Below, one piece after another: positions 1 through 7,347 of a stretch of DNA of 12,408 bases (position 1 is its first letter; each line of letters starts with the position of its first letter). The stretch is from RGIG7300 sp045133915 (lineage in GTDB: Bacteria; Bacillota; Clostridia; Oscillospirales; CAG-272). The position numbers and the translations under genes are program-made. The notes beneath the pieces were generated by a model. The model saw only the letters and a list, made by a program, of their open reading frames with translations. It had not been told where the DNA came from and searched no databases. The stretch spans positions 1 to 12,408 of the forward strand of contig JBGUUX010000063.1 of assembly GCA_045133915.1 (NCBI GenBank), written 5' to 3'.

Positions 1-1
1 G

Positions 2-1402
2 GGCGGTATCACCTTGAACAGTGACGGCTCGGGACAGTCTTATATTTTAATGAGTGAACCCGATTCTGTACTTTATCTCGGCGGTAATCTTAACAGTACT
101 TCTTACAGCGGATGCAGTATAAGTAACGGTAAGGTTATACTTAACGGCAAGGCACTGCAGACTGTAAGCTACCTTGCAACTCCAACTCTGATACTTGAGA
201 ATACTTCTGTTGAGGGAGTAAAGTTCAATTACGGTCCCAGGGTAACGAGGCTCTTTGATCATAAAGGTAATAAGTTTACTTTAGGATACGGTTGCAGTTT
301 CGTTGACTACGACGGCGACGGTATACTTGACCACCTTGACCCCGAACCTACGGTGGGTCCCAACACACTCCCCGAGCTTAGCGTGGATAATTATGTCGTT
401 ACTATCACTGCAGCCTCCAATATCAAGGATATCAGATATGCTTTGGGTGAATACACCAAGGGCTCCGAGATCAAGGCGGCAGCGGGTAACGTTGCTATCA
501 ATAATGCCTTAGTGGTAAAATACACTCTTGATGGCAATTTTGTATATGAAATGCCTACAGGCGGTGTATACACCTTCTGGGTGAGAACTACAGACGGCAA
601 GGAATACTTTCTCCGTGCGGATATGACCCACTTTACACCTACCGTAACAATGAATGGCGTTAAGATAACAATACACGATCTCTATGACGTCAAGGACTTT
701 TATATCGCCAAGGGCGAATATCAGACCTATCGTGAGATCAAGGATAACGGATATATATTCAGTGCTACCGCCGCAAAGATCGCAGGCAAGCACGACTATA
801 CCCATACCGTATACGAACCCGGGGTTCATACTATCCTTATTCGCTATAACGACGGAAGTGTGGCGCTCTTCCACGAAAGCTTGACGGTAGACGAGCCTAC
901 CTTTGATATAAACGGCTTACAGCTTACGGTAGGCAATATTCCGGACGTCAAGGTCATCAGAGCTGCATACGGCGAGTGGAATACTACCGGTGAGGTCAAG
1001 GCGGCAGAGGGTGCGCGTAACTTCTCTGCAAAGACCGCCATCAAGGGCGCAGAGGAATACAAGGTTCAGTACAGACAGGAGGGAAGGGTGACCGTTATAG
1101 TCGAATATAACAACGGCTATATCAAGGTCTTCCACTACGACGTACAGCAGAAGAAGCCTACGGTAGAGCAGGACGGTAACACCGTGACATTCGGTGAGCT
1201 TGAGGGACTTAACGTTCTTCGTTATGCCGAGGGCGAGTATACCACCGCATCCCGTATTAAGGCTGCAAAGGGAAGTCGTGCGCTTAAGTCTTCAAATATT
1301 GTTGACGGTACAATAGAGGTTACTCTTGACCCGGGTACCTACACATTCTGCGTTCAGTATAACGATGAATCCTATAACTATTATAAAATAGTAATAGGAT
1401 AA
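2..1402 (+). CDS. Surface repeat protein, 5' truncated by window edge
   Basis: The reading frame is open to the first base, so the true start lies upstream; a TTG at 14 is only an internal codon. From that TTG, 462 residues are visible. Residues 1-90 have short beta-strand-like repeats (GGNL, ISNGKVILNG), resembling beta-helix regions of large secreted proteins. Residues 98-112 carry a DYDGDGILDHLDPEP calcium loop of the thrombospondin type-3 kind. Residues 120-462 are four tandem copies of an ~85-residue unit (about 120-207, 208-292, 293-379, 380-462). Each copy has a GEYxTxxEIKAA-like centre and ends in GxYTFxVxYNDG. I do not recognise this repeat as a named domain. There is no C-terminal anchor, so the protein is probably secreted or held by N-terminal domains outside the window. 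Extracellular location and calcium binding are inferred; substrate is unknown. Confidence 0.85.
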   Translation, partial: GGITLNSDGSGQSYILMSEPDSVLYLGGNLNSTSYSGCSISNGKVILNGKALQTVSYLATPTLILENTSVEGVKFNYGPRVTRLFDHKGNKFTLGYGCSFVDYDGDGILDHLDPEPTVGPNTLPELSVDNYVVTITAASNIKDIRYALGEYTKGSEIKAAAGNVAINNALVVKYTLDGNFVYEMPTGGVYTFWVRTTDGKEYFLRADMTHFTPTVTMNGVKITIHDLYDVKDFYIAKGEYQTYREIKDNGYIFSATAAKIAGKHDYTHTVYEPGVHTILIRYNDGSVALFHESLTVDEPTFDINGLQLTVGNIPDVKVIRAAYGEWNTTGEVKAAEGARNFSAKTAIKGAEEYKVQYRQEGRVTVIVEYNNGYIKVFHYDVQQKKPTVEQDGNTVTFGELEGLNVLRYAEGEYTTASRIKAAKGSRALKSSNIVDGTIEVTLDPGTYTFCVQYNDESYNYYKIVIG

Positions 1403-1456
1403 TATATAGGGAACTAAACAAAAACGAACAACAGACTTCACACTCGATTGATGGGT

Positions 1457-1474
1457 GCAGGGACCGGCCCCTGC
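1457..1474. repeat. GC-rich imperfect palindrome
   Basis: GCAGGG (1457-1462) and CCCTGC (1469-1474) are perfect inverted arms around a CCGG centre, with one mismatch pair at 1463/1468. The palindrome sits exactly where similarity to the upstream gene's C-terminus begins. There is no T-run after it, so a terminator is unlikely. It could be a scar of a small mobile repeat or a recombination junction. Confidence 0.5.
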
Positions 1475-1531
1475 TTCTGCGTACAGTATGATGATGAATC
1501 GTTTAACTACTATAAGATTATTGTAGGGTAA
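1475..1531 (+). pseudogene. 3' stub of a paralog of the upstream repeat protein
   Basis: In one frame these bases read FCVQYDDESFNYYKIIVG plus a TAA stop. The upstream gene ends FCVQYNDESYNYYKIVIG plus stop. I count about 12 differences in 57 bases; most are silent or conservative (gat/aac, tcg/tcc, tac/tat, aag/aaa). That pattern suggests a once-translated, diverged paralog rather than a fresh copy. In-frame sequence 5' of 1475 has no similarity to the repeat unit, and there is no start codon with a ribosome site. The stub ends 5 bases before the next gene's ATG, so that gene probably once followed a full paralog. Deletion between tandem paralogs is the inferred origin. Confidence 0.75.
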
Positions 1532-1536
1532 CAATT

Positions 1537-2652
1537 ATGAAAAAATTAATTTGTTTTTTACTTTTGCTGTCCTGCCTCGGCATGACAGTATACGCTAACC
1601 CAAACATGCAAGCTGACGTAGGTAACATCGACGTTCCTATGTCAACGCCCGCAATAGACGGAAGCATAAATGCTAATGAAGGCTGGTCTGAGGGTGTATA
1701 TGCCTATAAGGATCTTATGGCAACCTTCGGCAATACCAACGATATACTTCAGTCCTTTTACCTCTACTACGCATATGACGAGGACGGACTCTACTATGCC
1801 GCAGATATCCTTGACAACAGCTTTGTTCTGTCAACAGGCGAGGATGATATCGATAACGTACAAAACGATTTCAATATCAAAAACGAGGTAGTCTACGGCT
1901 ATAACGGAGATATCTTTACTTTTGTCATAGACCCTCTGGGCAGATTTCTTTATGAAGGATATCTTGCCAACAACGACTATAACGCTTGGTATTCGGTGGG
2001 TATCTTTGAAGGTAACGTTTGCCGTATGTTCCGCGGTCATAACCGTAGCGGTGATATTACAGCAGAAGTTAAGGTAAACGGACAGACCACAGACGCAGGT
2101 TGGCGTTTTGAGGCGTTTATCCCTTGGGATTTTATCTGTCAGGATGCAGAGGATATGTCCTTTGGTGATATAACCGTAACTCCTGCTGAGCTTTATGCAG
2201 GCGGAGCACAGCATAGAGCAATGGCGATATATATGGATAGATTCGTTGATCCCGAATCGGGCGATGTAGCTACCTTCCAGCGCTTCGCTACTTGCGGTCA
2301 CGTTCTGGCAGACGGACTTATGGGATATCTTTCTTCCGGTGTGTGTCTCAAGGCTTACGGAATTACTCTTACTATGGAAGGTAACGGTGAAACGGCTGAG
2401 ACTACCAACGTGGATACTACCACTGCCGAAACCGAAAAGGTGTGTGACACGGATACAAAGCCGGTAACCGAAGAAAAGAAGAACGAGGCTACCACACAGA
2501 AGACAACTACCAAATCTACTACCAAAAAGGCTGCTACAGGCAGCACTACAGGTGGCAATGCTGCCCAGACCTTCGATATGGGAGTAGCTGTTGCTATAGG
2601 TGCGGCAGTTATAGCTGTAATAGCGTTTATCTTTGTTAAAAAGAAACTTTAA
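1537..2652 (+). CDS. Secreted membrane-anchored protein with CBM9/DOMON-like domain
   Basis: The protein has 371 residues. Residues 1-20 form a signal peptide with a hydrophobic core and a VYA cleavage site. Residues ~33-285 look like a CBM9/DOMON-type beta-sandwich: an opening IDGSINANEGWSEG, a central FYLYYAYDEDGLYYAADI strand pair, and a closing GWRFEAFIPWDFI strand. These domains typically bind sugars or haem; the ligand here is unknown. Residues ~286-345 are a Thr/Lys-rich linker suited to spanning the cell wall. Residues ~349-367 are a membrane helix ending in KKKL, so the domain is displayed outside the cell. I see no LPXTG motif. The ribosome site is weak (AGGG at 1525-1528, inside the paralog stub), so the gene may be co-transcribed with the upstream repeat protein. 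A terminator follows directly. Confidence 0.8.
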   Translation: MKKLICFLLLLSCLGMTVYANPNMQADVGNIDVPMSTPAIDGSINANEGWSEGVYAYKDLMATFGNTNDILQSFYLYYAYDEDGLYYAADILDNSFVLSTGEDDIDNVQNDFNIKNEVVYGYNGDIFTFVIDPLGRFLYEGYLANNDYNAWYSVGIFEGNVCRMFRGHNRSGDITAEVKVNGQTTDAGWRFEAFIPWDFICQDAEDMSFGDITVTPAELYAGGAQHRAMAIYMDRFVDPESGDVATFQRFATCGHVLADGLMGYLSSGVCLKAYGITLTMEGNGETAETTNVDTTTAETEKVCDTDTKPVTEEKKNEATTQKTTTKSTTKKAATGSTTGGNAAQTFDMGVAVAIGAAVIAVIAFIFVKKKL

Positions 2653-2654
2653 TC

Positions 2655-2685
2655 AAAAAGGAGTTGCATTGCAACTCCTTTTTTT
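2655..2685. terminator. Rho-independent terminator, probably bidirectional
   Basis: The stem GAGTTGC/GCAACTC (2661-2667/2671-2677) extends with G-C and five A-T pairs to 2655-2683 and is followed by T-rich sequence. A-runs on the left mirror T-runs on the right, so it could stop the + strand surface gene and the convergent - strand gene ending at 2706. Confidence 0.9.
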
Positions 2686-2705
2686 GATATACACATTTGT
2701 TTTTA

Positions 2706-3071
2706 CTATACGGCCATTGCATCGTCGGGAATACCGCACTTACGCATAAAATCCATCAATCCGTCACGAACCTCGTCACGGTCAAAGTCTGCCTCCTCTA
2801 GAGTATCGTCGTCAAAGGCATTGAGACGGTGATAATAGTCTATAGCCAGAACAAGATACTCGTCGTTTGACAGATCAAAGTTATCGTATATAATATCCTC
2901 ACATTCACCGAACTCTCTTTCCTCTATAAGTGAGCTTATATGATCGTATAGCTCGTCGGTGACGTCTCCTTTTTTCTCATAACTTACACAGTTTGATCCA
3001 AAGAGTATCTTTGAAGCTATCTGTACCAATGCTTCTATCTGTCTTGCAACAAGGTCGTTTTCGTAGAACAT
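2706..3071 (-). CDS. Small acidic protein, DUF6483-like
   Basis: The 121-residue protein begins MFYENDLVARQIEALVQIASKILFG. That N-terminus resembles a small clostridial family I recall as DUF6483 (typical start 'M[FY]E.D.L.RQI..L...IAK.LFG'); this assignment is from memory. The rest is strongly acidic and predicted helical (EEREFGECEDIIYDNFD, DDDTLEEADFDRDE), without signal peptide or membrane segment, so it is probably cytoplasmic. No catalytic motif is seen and the function is unknown. The ATG at 3071 has a GGAG site 7 bases upstream. The gene has its own promoter inside the end of dinB, so it can be expressed separately from the polymerase. Confidence 0.8.
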   Translation of the reverse strand: MFYENDLVARQIEALVQIASKILFGSNCVSYEKKGDVTDELYDHISSLIEEREFGECEDIIYDNFDLSNDEYLVLAIDYYHRLNAFDDDTLEEADFDRDEVRDGLMDFMRKCGIPDDAMAV

Positions 3072-3100
3072 ACTTTATCTCCGTGAAAAATGTTTTTAAT

Positions 3101-3129
3101 ATAATATCACATATCAAAAGAATTTTCAA
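3101..3129 (-). promoter_or_regulatory. Sigma-A promoter for the small acidic gene
   Basis: Read on the - strand: TTGAAA (3124-3129), a 17-base spacer, and TATTAT (3101-3106). It overlaps the dinB stop codon (3126-3128). Predicted transcription begins near 3094, giving a leader of about 20-25 bases. Confidence 0.75.
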
Positions 3130-4403
3130 GTGCTGCAGTTCTGAAAATTAGGCAGAGTATCAAATCGGTCCCCCGGCTCGTGAGCTCCCAGACGGTAATA
3201 AAAGCAGGCGGCTGTCTCAATGGATGAGTTTCCGTATCTTGCCCGTATTCGGTCCACCGACAGCTCCCGTGTAAGCTCACGTTCTCGATTATGCTGATCG
3301 CAGAAAAAGTCTGTCTGATAGGGCATATCGGAGGGGACAAGATCTATGGCACGCACCGTCAGAGCTCTGACGTTCTTTTTCCAGCTATAGTTATTTATAA
3401 ATATCTCATACGCCTTTTCGGCAATCTCCGCCCAGCTCTGGGTAGGATAGGGCAGGGGAGCCTGAATATCACGGCAGATAAGGTCTTCATTCTTGACGCA
3501 TATCTGTACCTTTGTGGCTGACAATCCCTCCGAGCGCAGGCGGTATGCCACGTCTTCCGATAGAAAATATAGCCGCACCTTCGCTTCCTCGTTTGTGACA
3601 AGATCATGAGGAAAGGTGTTACCTCTGCCTATGCTTTTAACGGGATAGCTGTCAAAAAAATCCGACACCCTGTCGCTGCCCATTCCGTTAACACTGACCC
3701 ACAGGTCAACACCTACCTTTCCCAGTATATGGCGGCACAGTTCCATGTCCAGCCTTGCCAAATGGCCGAGGGTGTATATTCCGTGCTTTGCCAGCTTTCG
3801 TTTTGTGGCAGGTCCTATACCCATCATTTCGTCAACAGGCAGAGGCCAGACCTTTTCTCTGAAGTTCTCGTAGCTTATGAGGGTCGTTGCATCAGGCTTT
3901 TTCATATCCGAGCCAAGCTTGGCAAAAATCTTGTTAAAGGAAACACCAACCGAAATAGTCAGTCCAAGTTCCTGTTTCATATCCTCACGGAGCTTGTCGG
4001 CTATCTCCACTCCGTCGCCAAAGAGCAGACGGCTGCCTGTAACGTCAAGCCAGCATTCGTCAATACCAAAGCTCTCTACCTGATCGGTATAGCGGTAGTA
4101 TATCTCTCTTGCCGCATCCGAGTATTCGTCATACCAACGGTAATGAGGCTCAACCGTTATAAGATCGGGACACTTAGCCTTAGCCTGCCATATTGCCTCG
4201 CCTGTTTTTACACCAAAGCGTTTTGCCTCGGTGGTCTTAGCAAGTACGATACCGTGTCTGTCCTCCTTTGAGCCGCACACCGCTACCGCTTTACCTCTAA
4301 GCTCGGGACGGTGCTTGACCTCAACAGAAGCAAAGAAAGAATTAAGGTCACAGTGCAGTATAGTACGGCGTTTATTAAATTGTTCTGTACAAAATTCACT
4401 CAA
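3126..4403 (-). CDS. dinB: Y-family DNA polymerase (Pol IV type)
   Basis: This is a 425-residue translesion polymerase that copies past damaged bases with low fidelity. Residues 17-27 (HCDLNSFFASV) hold catalytic D19 and a likely steric-gate F24. SFGIDECWLDVT (111-122) holds catalytic D115 and E116. SVGVSFNKIFAKLGSDMKKP (151-170) is the typical palm/finger motif, and GIGPATKRKL (195-204) is the helix-hairpin-helix of the thumb. The little finger covers roughly 255-355. QTDFF (363-367) occupies the place of the beta-clamp binding motif. Length is slightly above classical Pol IV because of the tail after the clamp motif. The only usable start is TTG at 4403, since an in-frame TAA lies two codons upstream; an AAGGAAAGG stretch precedes it. 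No LexA-type GAAC-N4-GTTC site is visible upstream, so SOS control is not evident. Confidence 0.95.
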   Translation of the reverse strand: MSEFCTEQFNKRRTILHCDLNSFFASVEVKHRPELRGKAVAVCGSKEDRHGIVLAKTTEAKRFGVKTGEAIWQAKAKCPDLITVEPHYRWYDEYSDAAREIYYRYTDQVESFGIDECWLDVTGSRLLFGDGVEIADKLREDMKQELGLTISVGVSFNKIFAKLGSDMKKPDATTLISYENFREKVWPLPVDEMMGIGPATKRKLAKHGIYTLGHLARLDMELCRHILGKVGVDLWVSVNGMGSDRVSDFFDSYPVKSIGRGNTFPHDLVTNEEAKVRLYFLSEDVAYRLRSEGLSATKVQICVKNEDLICRDIQAPLPYPTQSWAEIAEKAYEIFINNYSWKKNVRALTVRAIDLVPSDMPYQTDFFCDQHNRERELTRELSVDRIRARYGNSSIETAACFYYRLGAHEPGDRFDTLPNFQNCST

Positions 4404-4431
4404 CGGTTAACGACCTTTCCTTTCTCGGTTA

Positions 4432-4460
4432 TTGATTTTTGGCGTGAAATGATAGATAAT
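4432..4460 (+). promoter_or_regulatory. Promoter of the XRE regulator gene
   Basis: TTGATT (4432-4437), a 17-base spacer and GATAAT (4455-4460) lie 37 bases before the ATG. A weaker - strand candidate for dinB (TTAACT at 4482-4487, 18-base spacer, TATATT at 4458-4463) overlaps it. The two genes may therefore share a control region in which the regulator could act on both. Confidence 0.6.
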
Positions 4461-4487
4461 ATAGATACGGATCCGATTTTCAGTTAA
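4458..4487 (-). promoter_or_regulatory. dinB: Possible dinB promoter
   Basis: On the - strand, TTAACT (4482-4487) and TATATT (4458-4463) are separated by 18 bases. Both hexamers deviate from consensus. It is the best candidate in the 94-base gap upstream of dinB. Confidence 0.3.
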
Positions 4488-4497
4488 GGAGAAAAAT

Positions 4498-5568
4498 ATG
4501 AAGATAGCAATTTCAGAAACAATAAAGAAACTTCGTAAAGAAAAAAATGTTACCCAAGCGGAGCTTGCTTCAAAATTTGGTGTTACCTGTCAGTCGGTCT
4601 GCCGTTGGGAAAACGGTGCCGCATATCCGGATATTGAGCTTATTCCCGAGATCGCTGCGTATTTTGGCGTCAGCACCGACATACTGCTTGGATGTGATAA
4701 TGAATCTGTTGAAAACAAAATAAGGAACGTATTTAGTCTTGATATGTTAGGTGAAGAAGATATCAGGGAGAAAATCTCAAAAATGCGCAAGGTTATGTCA
4801 GAGCTTCCCTATGAACCTCAGATCAAGTATCATATCCTCCGTCAGTATCATATTCTCGGCGCCGAGGAGGCTTCAAAGAATATATTCGAATTGCGTGAAT
4901 TTGCTGAGTTTATCTGTGCAAGTGACGCCGAGTTCTGGATAAAGCACAATACAAGGGTAACTATGGTGGACATCGAAACCGACGAGGACGCTTGCAAGCC
5001 TTGGCTTGAACAGTTAGGCAACGACTATATGACTCCGGATGATGCTCTCTTGAACCGTTACGAATATCAGGGACAGACCGATGCCTTTAACAAAAAAGCA
5101 CAGGAGAATCTTATAGAAGGACTGACAAAGATATTCTTAAAGGGCTTCAAAAAGAAGAATGATGCCGAATATAATAAGGCAGCAAACCTTGCTATCCTTG
5201 GTATGATAGATTCTATGAGGGATACATCTACAGATATTGATGCCTGGATGAGACACAGAGCTTTTGTTAAATTCCGCTTAGCCTCGGCAGAGTTCGGTTT
5301 GGGTAACACCGAGGAAGGATATACCGAGTTGGAAGAAGCCGTAGAGCTTTTGGTCAAGATAGCAGAGCTTCCCAACGGTACAGAGCTTAAATACAATACA
5401 CCATTGCTTAATCTCATAAAACGAGACAAGGAATGGCTTATATCCCCTGTACCTGATATGGTGGCACAGATACTTATAGGACCATACGGACCTTGGGAGA
5501 ACTTCAGAGCCGTATCTAACAGCGATCGCTACAAAGCAGCGGTAGAAAGAGTAACCAAGCTTATATAA
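4498..5568 (+). CDS. XRE-family transcriptional regulator with long C-terminal domain
   Basis: The 356-residue protein has an N-terminal Cro/C1-type helix-turn-helix at about residues 8-63: TIKKLRKEKNVTQAELASKFGV, then TCQSVCRWENGAAYPDIELI, then IAAYFGVSTDILLG. The remaining ~290 residues are mostly amphipathic helix and could form a TPR-like sensor or dimer domain, but I recognise no defined family. It is cytoplasmic, with no membrane segments. An AAGGAG ribosome site lies just before the ATG. It is divergent from dinB across a 94-base gap and is closed by its own terminator, so it is monocistronic. Control of itself and perhaps dinB is inferred from overlapping promoters only. Confidence 0.85.
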   Translation: MKIAISETIKKLRKEKNVTQAELASKFGVTCQSVCRWENGAAYPDIELIPEIAAYFGVSTDILLGCDNESVENKIRNVFSLDMLGEEDIREKISKMRKVMSELPYEPQIKYHILRQYHILGAEEASKNIFELREFAEFICASDAEFWIKHNTRVTMVDIETDEDACKPWLEQLGNDYMTPDDALLNRYEYQGQTDAFNKKAQENLIEGLTKIFLKGFKKKNDAEYNKAANLAILGMIDSMRDTSTDIDAWMRHRAFVKFRLASAEFGLGNTEEGYTELEEAVELLVKIAELPNGTELKYNTPLLNLIKRDKEWLISPVPDMVAQILIGPYGPWENFRAVSNSDRYKAAVERVTKLI

Positions 5569-5578
5569 TTTTCGTAGG

Positions 5579-5604
5579 AGAACAGCGGATAACCGCTGTT
5601 CTTT
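5579..5604 (+). terminator. Terminator after the XRE regulator
   Basis: A perfect 10-bp stem AGAACAGCGG/CCGCTGTTCT (5579-5588/5593-5602) with a 4-base loop is followed by a modest T-rich tract (TTTATGTTTAT). Confidence 0.8.
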
Positions 5605-5662
5605 ATGTTTATAGGTGCTTTACAACCATTGGTAGAATGATTAGAAATATATCTAAACACTA

Positions 5663-5691
5663 TTGACGGAAAGTGATTAGACGTGTATCAT
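5663..5691 (+). promoter_or_regulatory. Promoter of the four-gene operon
   Basis: TTGACG (5663-5668), a 17-base spacer and TATCAT (5686-5691) are close to consensus. The predicted start near 5698 gives an untranslated leader of about 140 bases before the first ATG at 5840. Confidence 0.7.
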
Positions 5692-5839
5692 AACAGTACA
5701 GGGATCCCAAATCGGAAGGAACGGACCTACGCTGAATCTGAACAGGGTCATCTTCATGACGCCCTCCTTCAATCGCATATGATCCTATATTCAGTAACGG
5801 TTCGTTTCATCCAAACTGACAGATCAAAGGAGTATTACA
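5692..5839 (+). other. Long structured 5' leader
   Basis: No convincing gene is found here. GGGTCAT (5745-5751) pairs with ATGACGCCC (5756-5764) with one bulged G. An outer pair CTGAAT/ATTCAG (5732-5737/5789-5794) encloses it. GGGATCCC (5701-5708) is a palindrome at the predicted RNA 5' end. The ribosome site AAAGGAG (5826-5832) appears unpaired. This matches no riboswitch class I know; a regulatory role is inferred only from length and pairing. Confidence 0.35.
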
Positions 5840-6352
5840 ATGGACGTAAACGAAATATACAATTCACTTGTTGATATAACAAAAAGCTTCTGTGAGGAAT
5901 GTAGATCACGTCTCGATTCTGTATCCAAGGAACACAAAACAGAGCAAAAGGCAATTCAAATCGAACTTGGAATGTACAGTCTTTGTATGCGCGCGGGGTG
6001 TCTGTATATGACGGCAACCAACAGCGAAAAAGGAGAAGCGGTACTTAAGCTAAGAACTCCCATCTGCCAAAACATAATGCAGAATTGTTTTCCTCATATT
6101 TATGAGCTTTATATGTCGCTTGATGATGAAGAACGGATGATTATGTTGTCTGCAATCCAGGCAGAGCTGTTTATGCGCAGTCAGATATACGATGGCTATA
6201 AGACAGAGCTTTCAGCGGCAAGATCCTGCGGAGACGAAAAGAATATTTTTGAATTTCAGATAAAGGTAAGATCGGTGGAACGCGTGTTTGAAGCTTGGGA
6301 GGAATGGAGAAAAGAGAATAATATCTATCCAAACTTACGGTGGGAGGTTTGA
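5840..6352 (+). CDS. Helical protein of unknown function, operon gene 1
   Basis: The protein has 170 residues with no signal peptide or membrane segment. It is predicted almost entirely helical and I recognise no family. The ATG at 5840 follows AAAGGAG at a 7-base gap. Its layout resembles one unit of the next gene's duplicated domain: an early charged helix, a Cys/Tyr-rich middle (IELGMYSLCMRAGCLYM), a Y-ELYMSLDDEER segment, a long LFMRSQIYDGYKTELSAA helix, and a closing VERVFEAWEEW. The corresponding parts there are EYLTLYTDAHEDE, YTEDKIEELNEKL and FALSALDKGW. That similarity is by eye and weak. The stop is 2 bases before the next ATG, so the genes are almost certainly co-translated. Confidence 0.7.
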   Translation: MDVNEIYNSLVDITKSFCEECRSRLDSVSKEHKTEQKAIQIELGMYSLCMRAGCLYMTATNSEKGEAVLKLRTPICQNIMQNCFPHIYELYMSLDDEERMIMLSAIQAELFMRSQIYDGYKTELSAARSCGDEKNIFEFQIKVRSVERVFEAWEEWRKENNIYPNLRWEV

Positions 6353-6354
6353 AA

Positions 6355-7347
6355 ATGAAGGAAAATATATTCTATGAAACAGCGTATAACCTTATCCATA
6401 AGGAAATTGAGCCTTTTGAATCGCTCTGTAATGAACTTGATGAAAACAGGGAAGAGAAAGAAAAAAGGACAGTCGAATATAAATGTGCAAAATACCGTCT
6501 GTCTGCTCTTCACCGTATATCCAATATGCTTTTCCACGGTAAAAACGTGATCGAGTGCGGTTGTACACATATAGATATTGAAACGAGTCTTAATGCACAT
6601 TCCGAATATTTAACTTTGTATACCGATGCTCACGAAGACGAAAAAAAGGAATATAAATTATACTACGGTATAAAGGCATATACGGAGGATAAAATCGAGG
6701 AGCTAAACGAAAAACTCAAGAAAGCTGACGATTGGGAAGGCGTTGAGATCAAAGAAAAGCTTGAAGGTTACCGCTTTGCGCTGAGTGCACTTGATAAGGG
6801 TTGGGAACGAAAAACCAACGAATATCCAATTCAGGTATCAAACGGAAAGATAATAGGCGATTCTGCATTTTTTCTTATAGCCAATGATTTGCTTGGCAAG
6901 GAGTGTAAAAGACTTTGTGATTTTACAGATTTCCTTGATAAAACACCGCTACAGAAAAAAGAAAAAATTGCAGAATATAAGTGTGCCAAATACCGCTATG
7001 CTTCCGTATCGCTGATTCACAGCACCGTACACAATAATAATCGTTGCAGAAAGTTGCATAACATTGAATATTCTCATTATTTGCTTCAACCTTTTGATGA
7101 AATTTTCAAGGAGTGTGGCGAATATTTAGCTTTGTATGAATCTGCCGCACCGAATGAAAAGCCCGATTTTAGTTTGTATTATGCAATGTTGGAGTTTACA
7201 GAAAGAGAACTTGCAAAGCTCAAAGTGAAGAGACAGAACGCCACCGATTGGGAAAGGGTCGAGCTTACCGAACGTATCGGCGGATTTGAGTTTGCCATAG
7301 AATGTCTTAACCAAGCGTGGCAGAACAGAGGAGGCGAAAGCCTATGA
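6355..7347 (+). CDS. Two-copy repeat protein of unknown function, operon gene 2
   Basis: The ATG at 6355 is preferred over the in-frame GTG at 6340 because GGGAGG (6341-6346) lies at the right distance; this gives 330 residues. The protein is a clear internal duplication of an ~155-residue domain. EYKCAKYR appears at 41-48 and 207-214, EYLxLY at 84-89 and 256-261, LYY at 102-104 and 274-276, DWExVE at 126-131 and 298-303, and FAxxxLxxxW at 141-150 and 313-322. From the second motif onward the offset is constant at 172. The domain is charged, helical and cytoplasmic, and I cannot assign it to a named family. The gene starts 2 bases after gene 1 and overlaps gene 3 by 4 bases (ATGA). A binding or scaffold role alongside the two regulators is speculation. 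Confidence 0.8.
   Translation: MKENIFYETAYNLIHKEIEPFESLCNELDENREEKEKRTVEYKCAKYRLSALHRISNMLFHGKNVIECGCTHIDIETSLNAHSEYLTLYTDAHEDEKKEYKLYYGIKAYTEDKIEELNEKLKKADDWEGVEIKEKLEGYRFALSALDKGWERKTNEYPIQVSNGKIIGDSAFFLIANDLLGKECKRLCDFTDFLDKTPLQKKEKIAEYKCAKYRYASVSLIHSTVHNNNRCRKLHNIEYSHYLLQPFDEIFKECGEYLALYESAAPNEKPDFSLYYAMLEFTERELAKLKVKRQNATDWERVELTERIGGFEFAIECLNQAWQNRGGESL

Noticed and set aside
1457..1474. GC-rich palindrome as a terminator for the first gene
   Set aside because: No T-run follows on either strand.
3606..4271. A 221-codon + strand frame within dinB
   Set aside because: It lies wholly opposite an intact Y-family polymerase and has no recognisable features.
5683..5874. A 63-codon frame in the leader of the four-gene operon
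   Set aside because: Its GTG start lies at the -10 element, upstream of the predicted RNA start, and it overlaps the well-supported ATG at 5840 out of frame.
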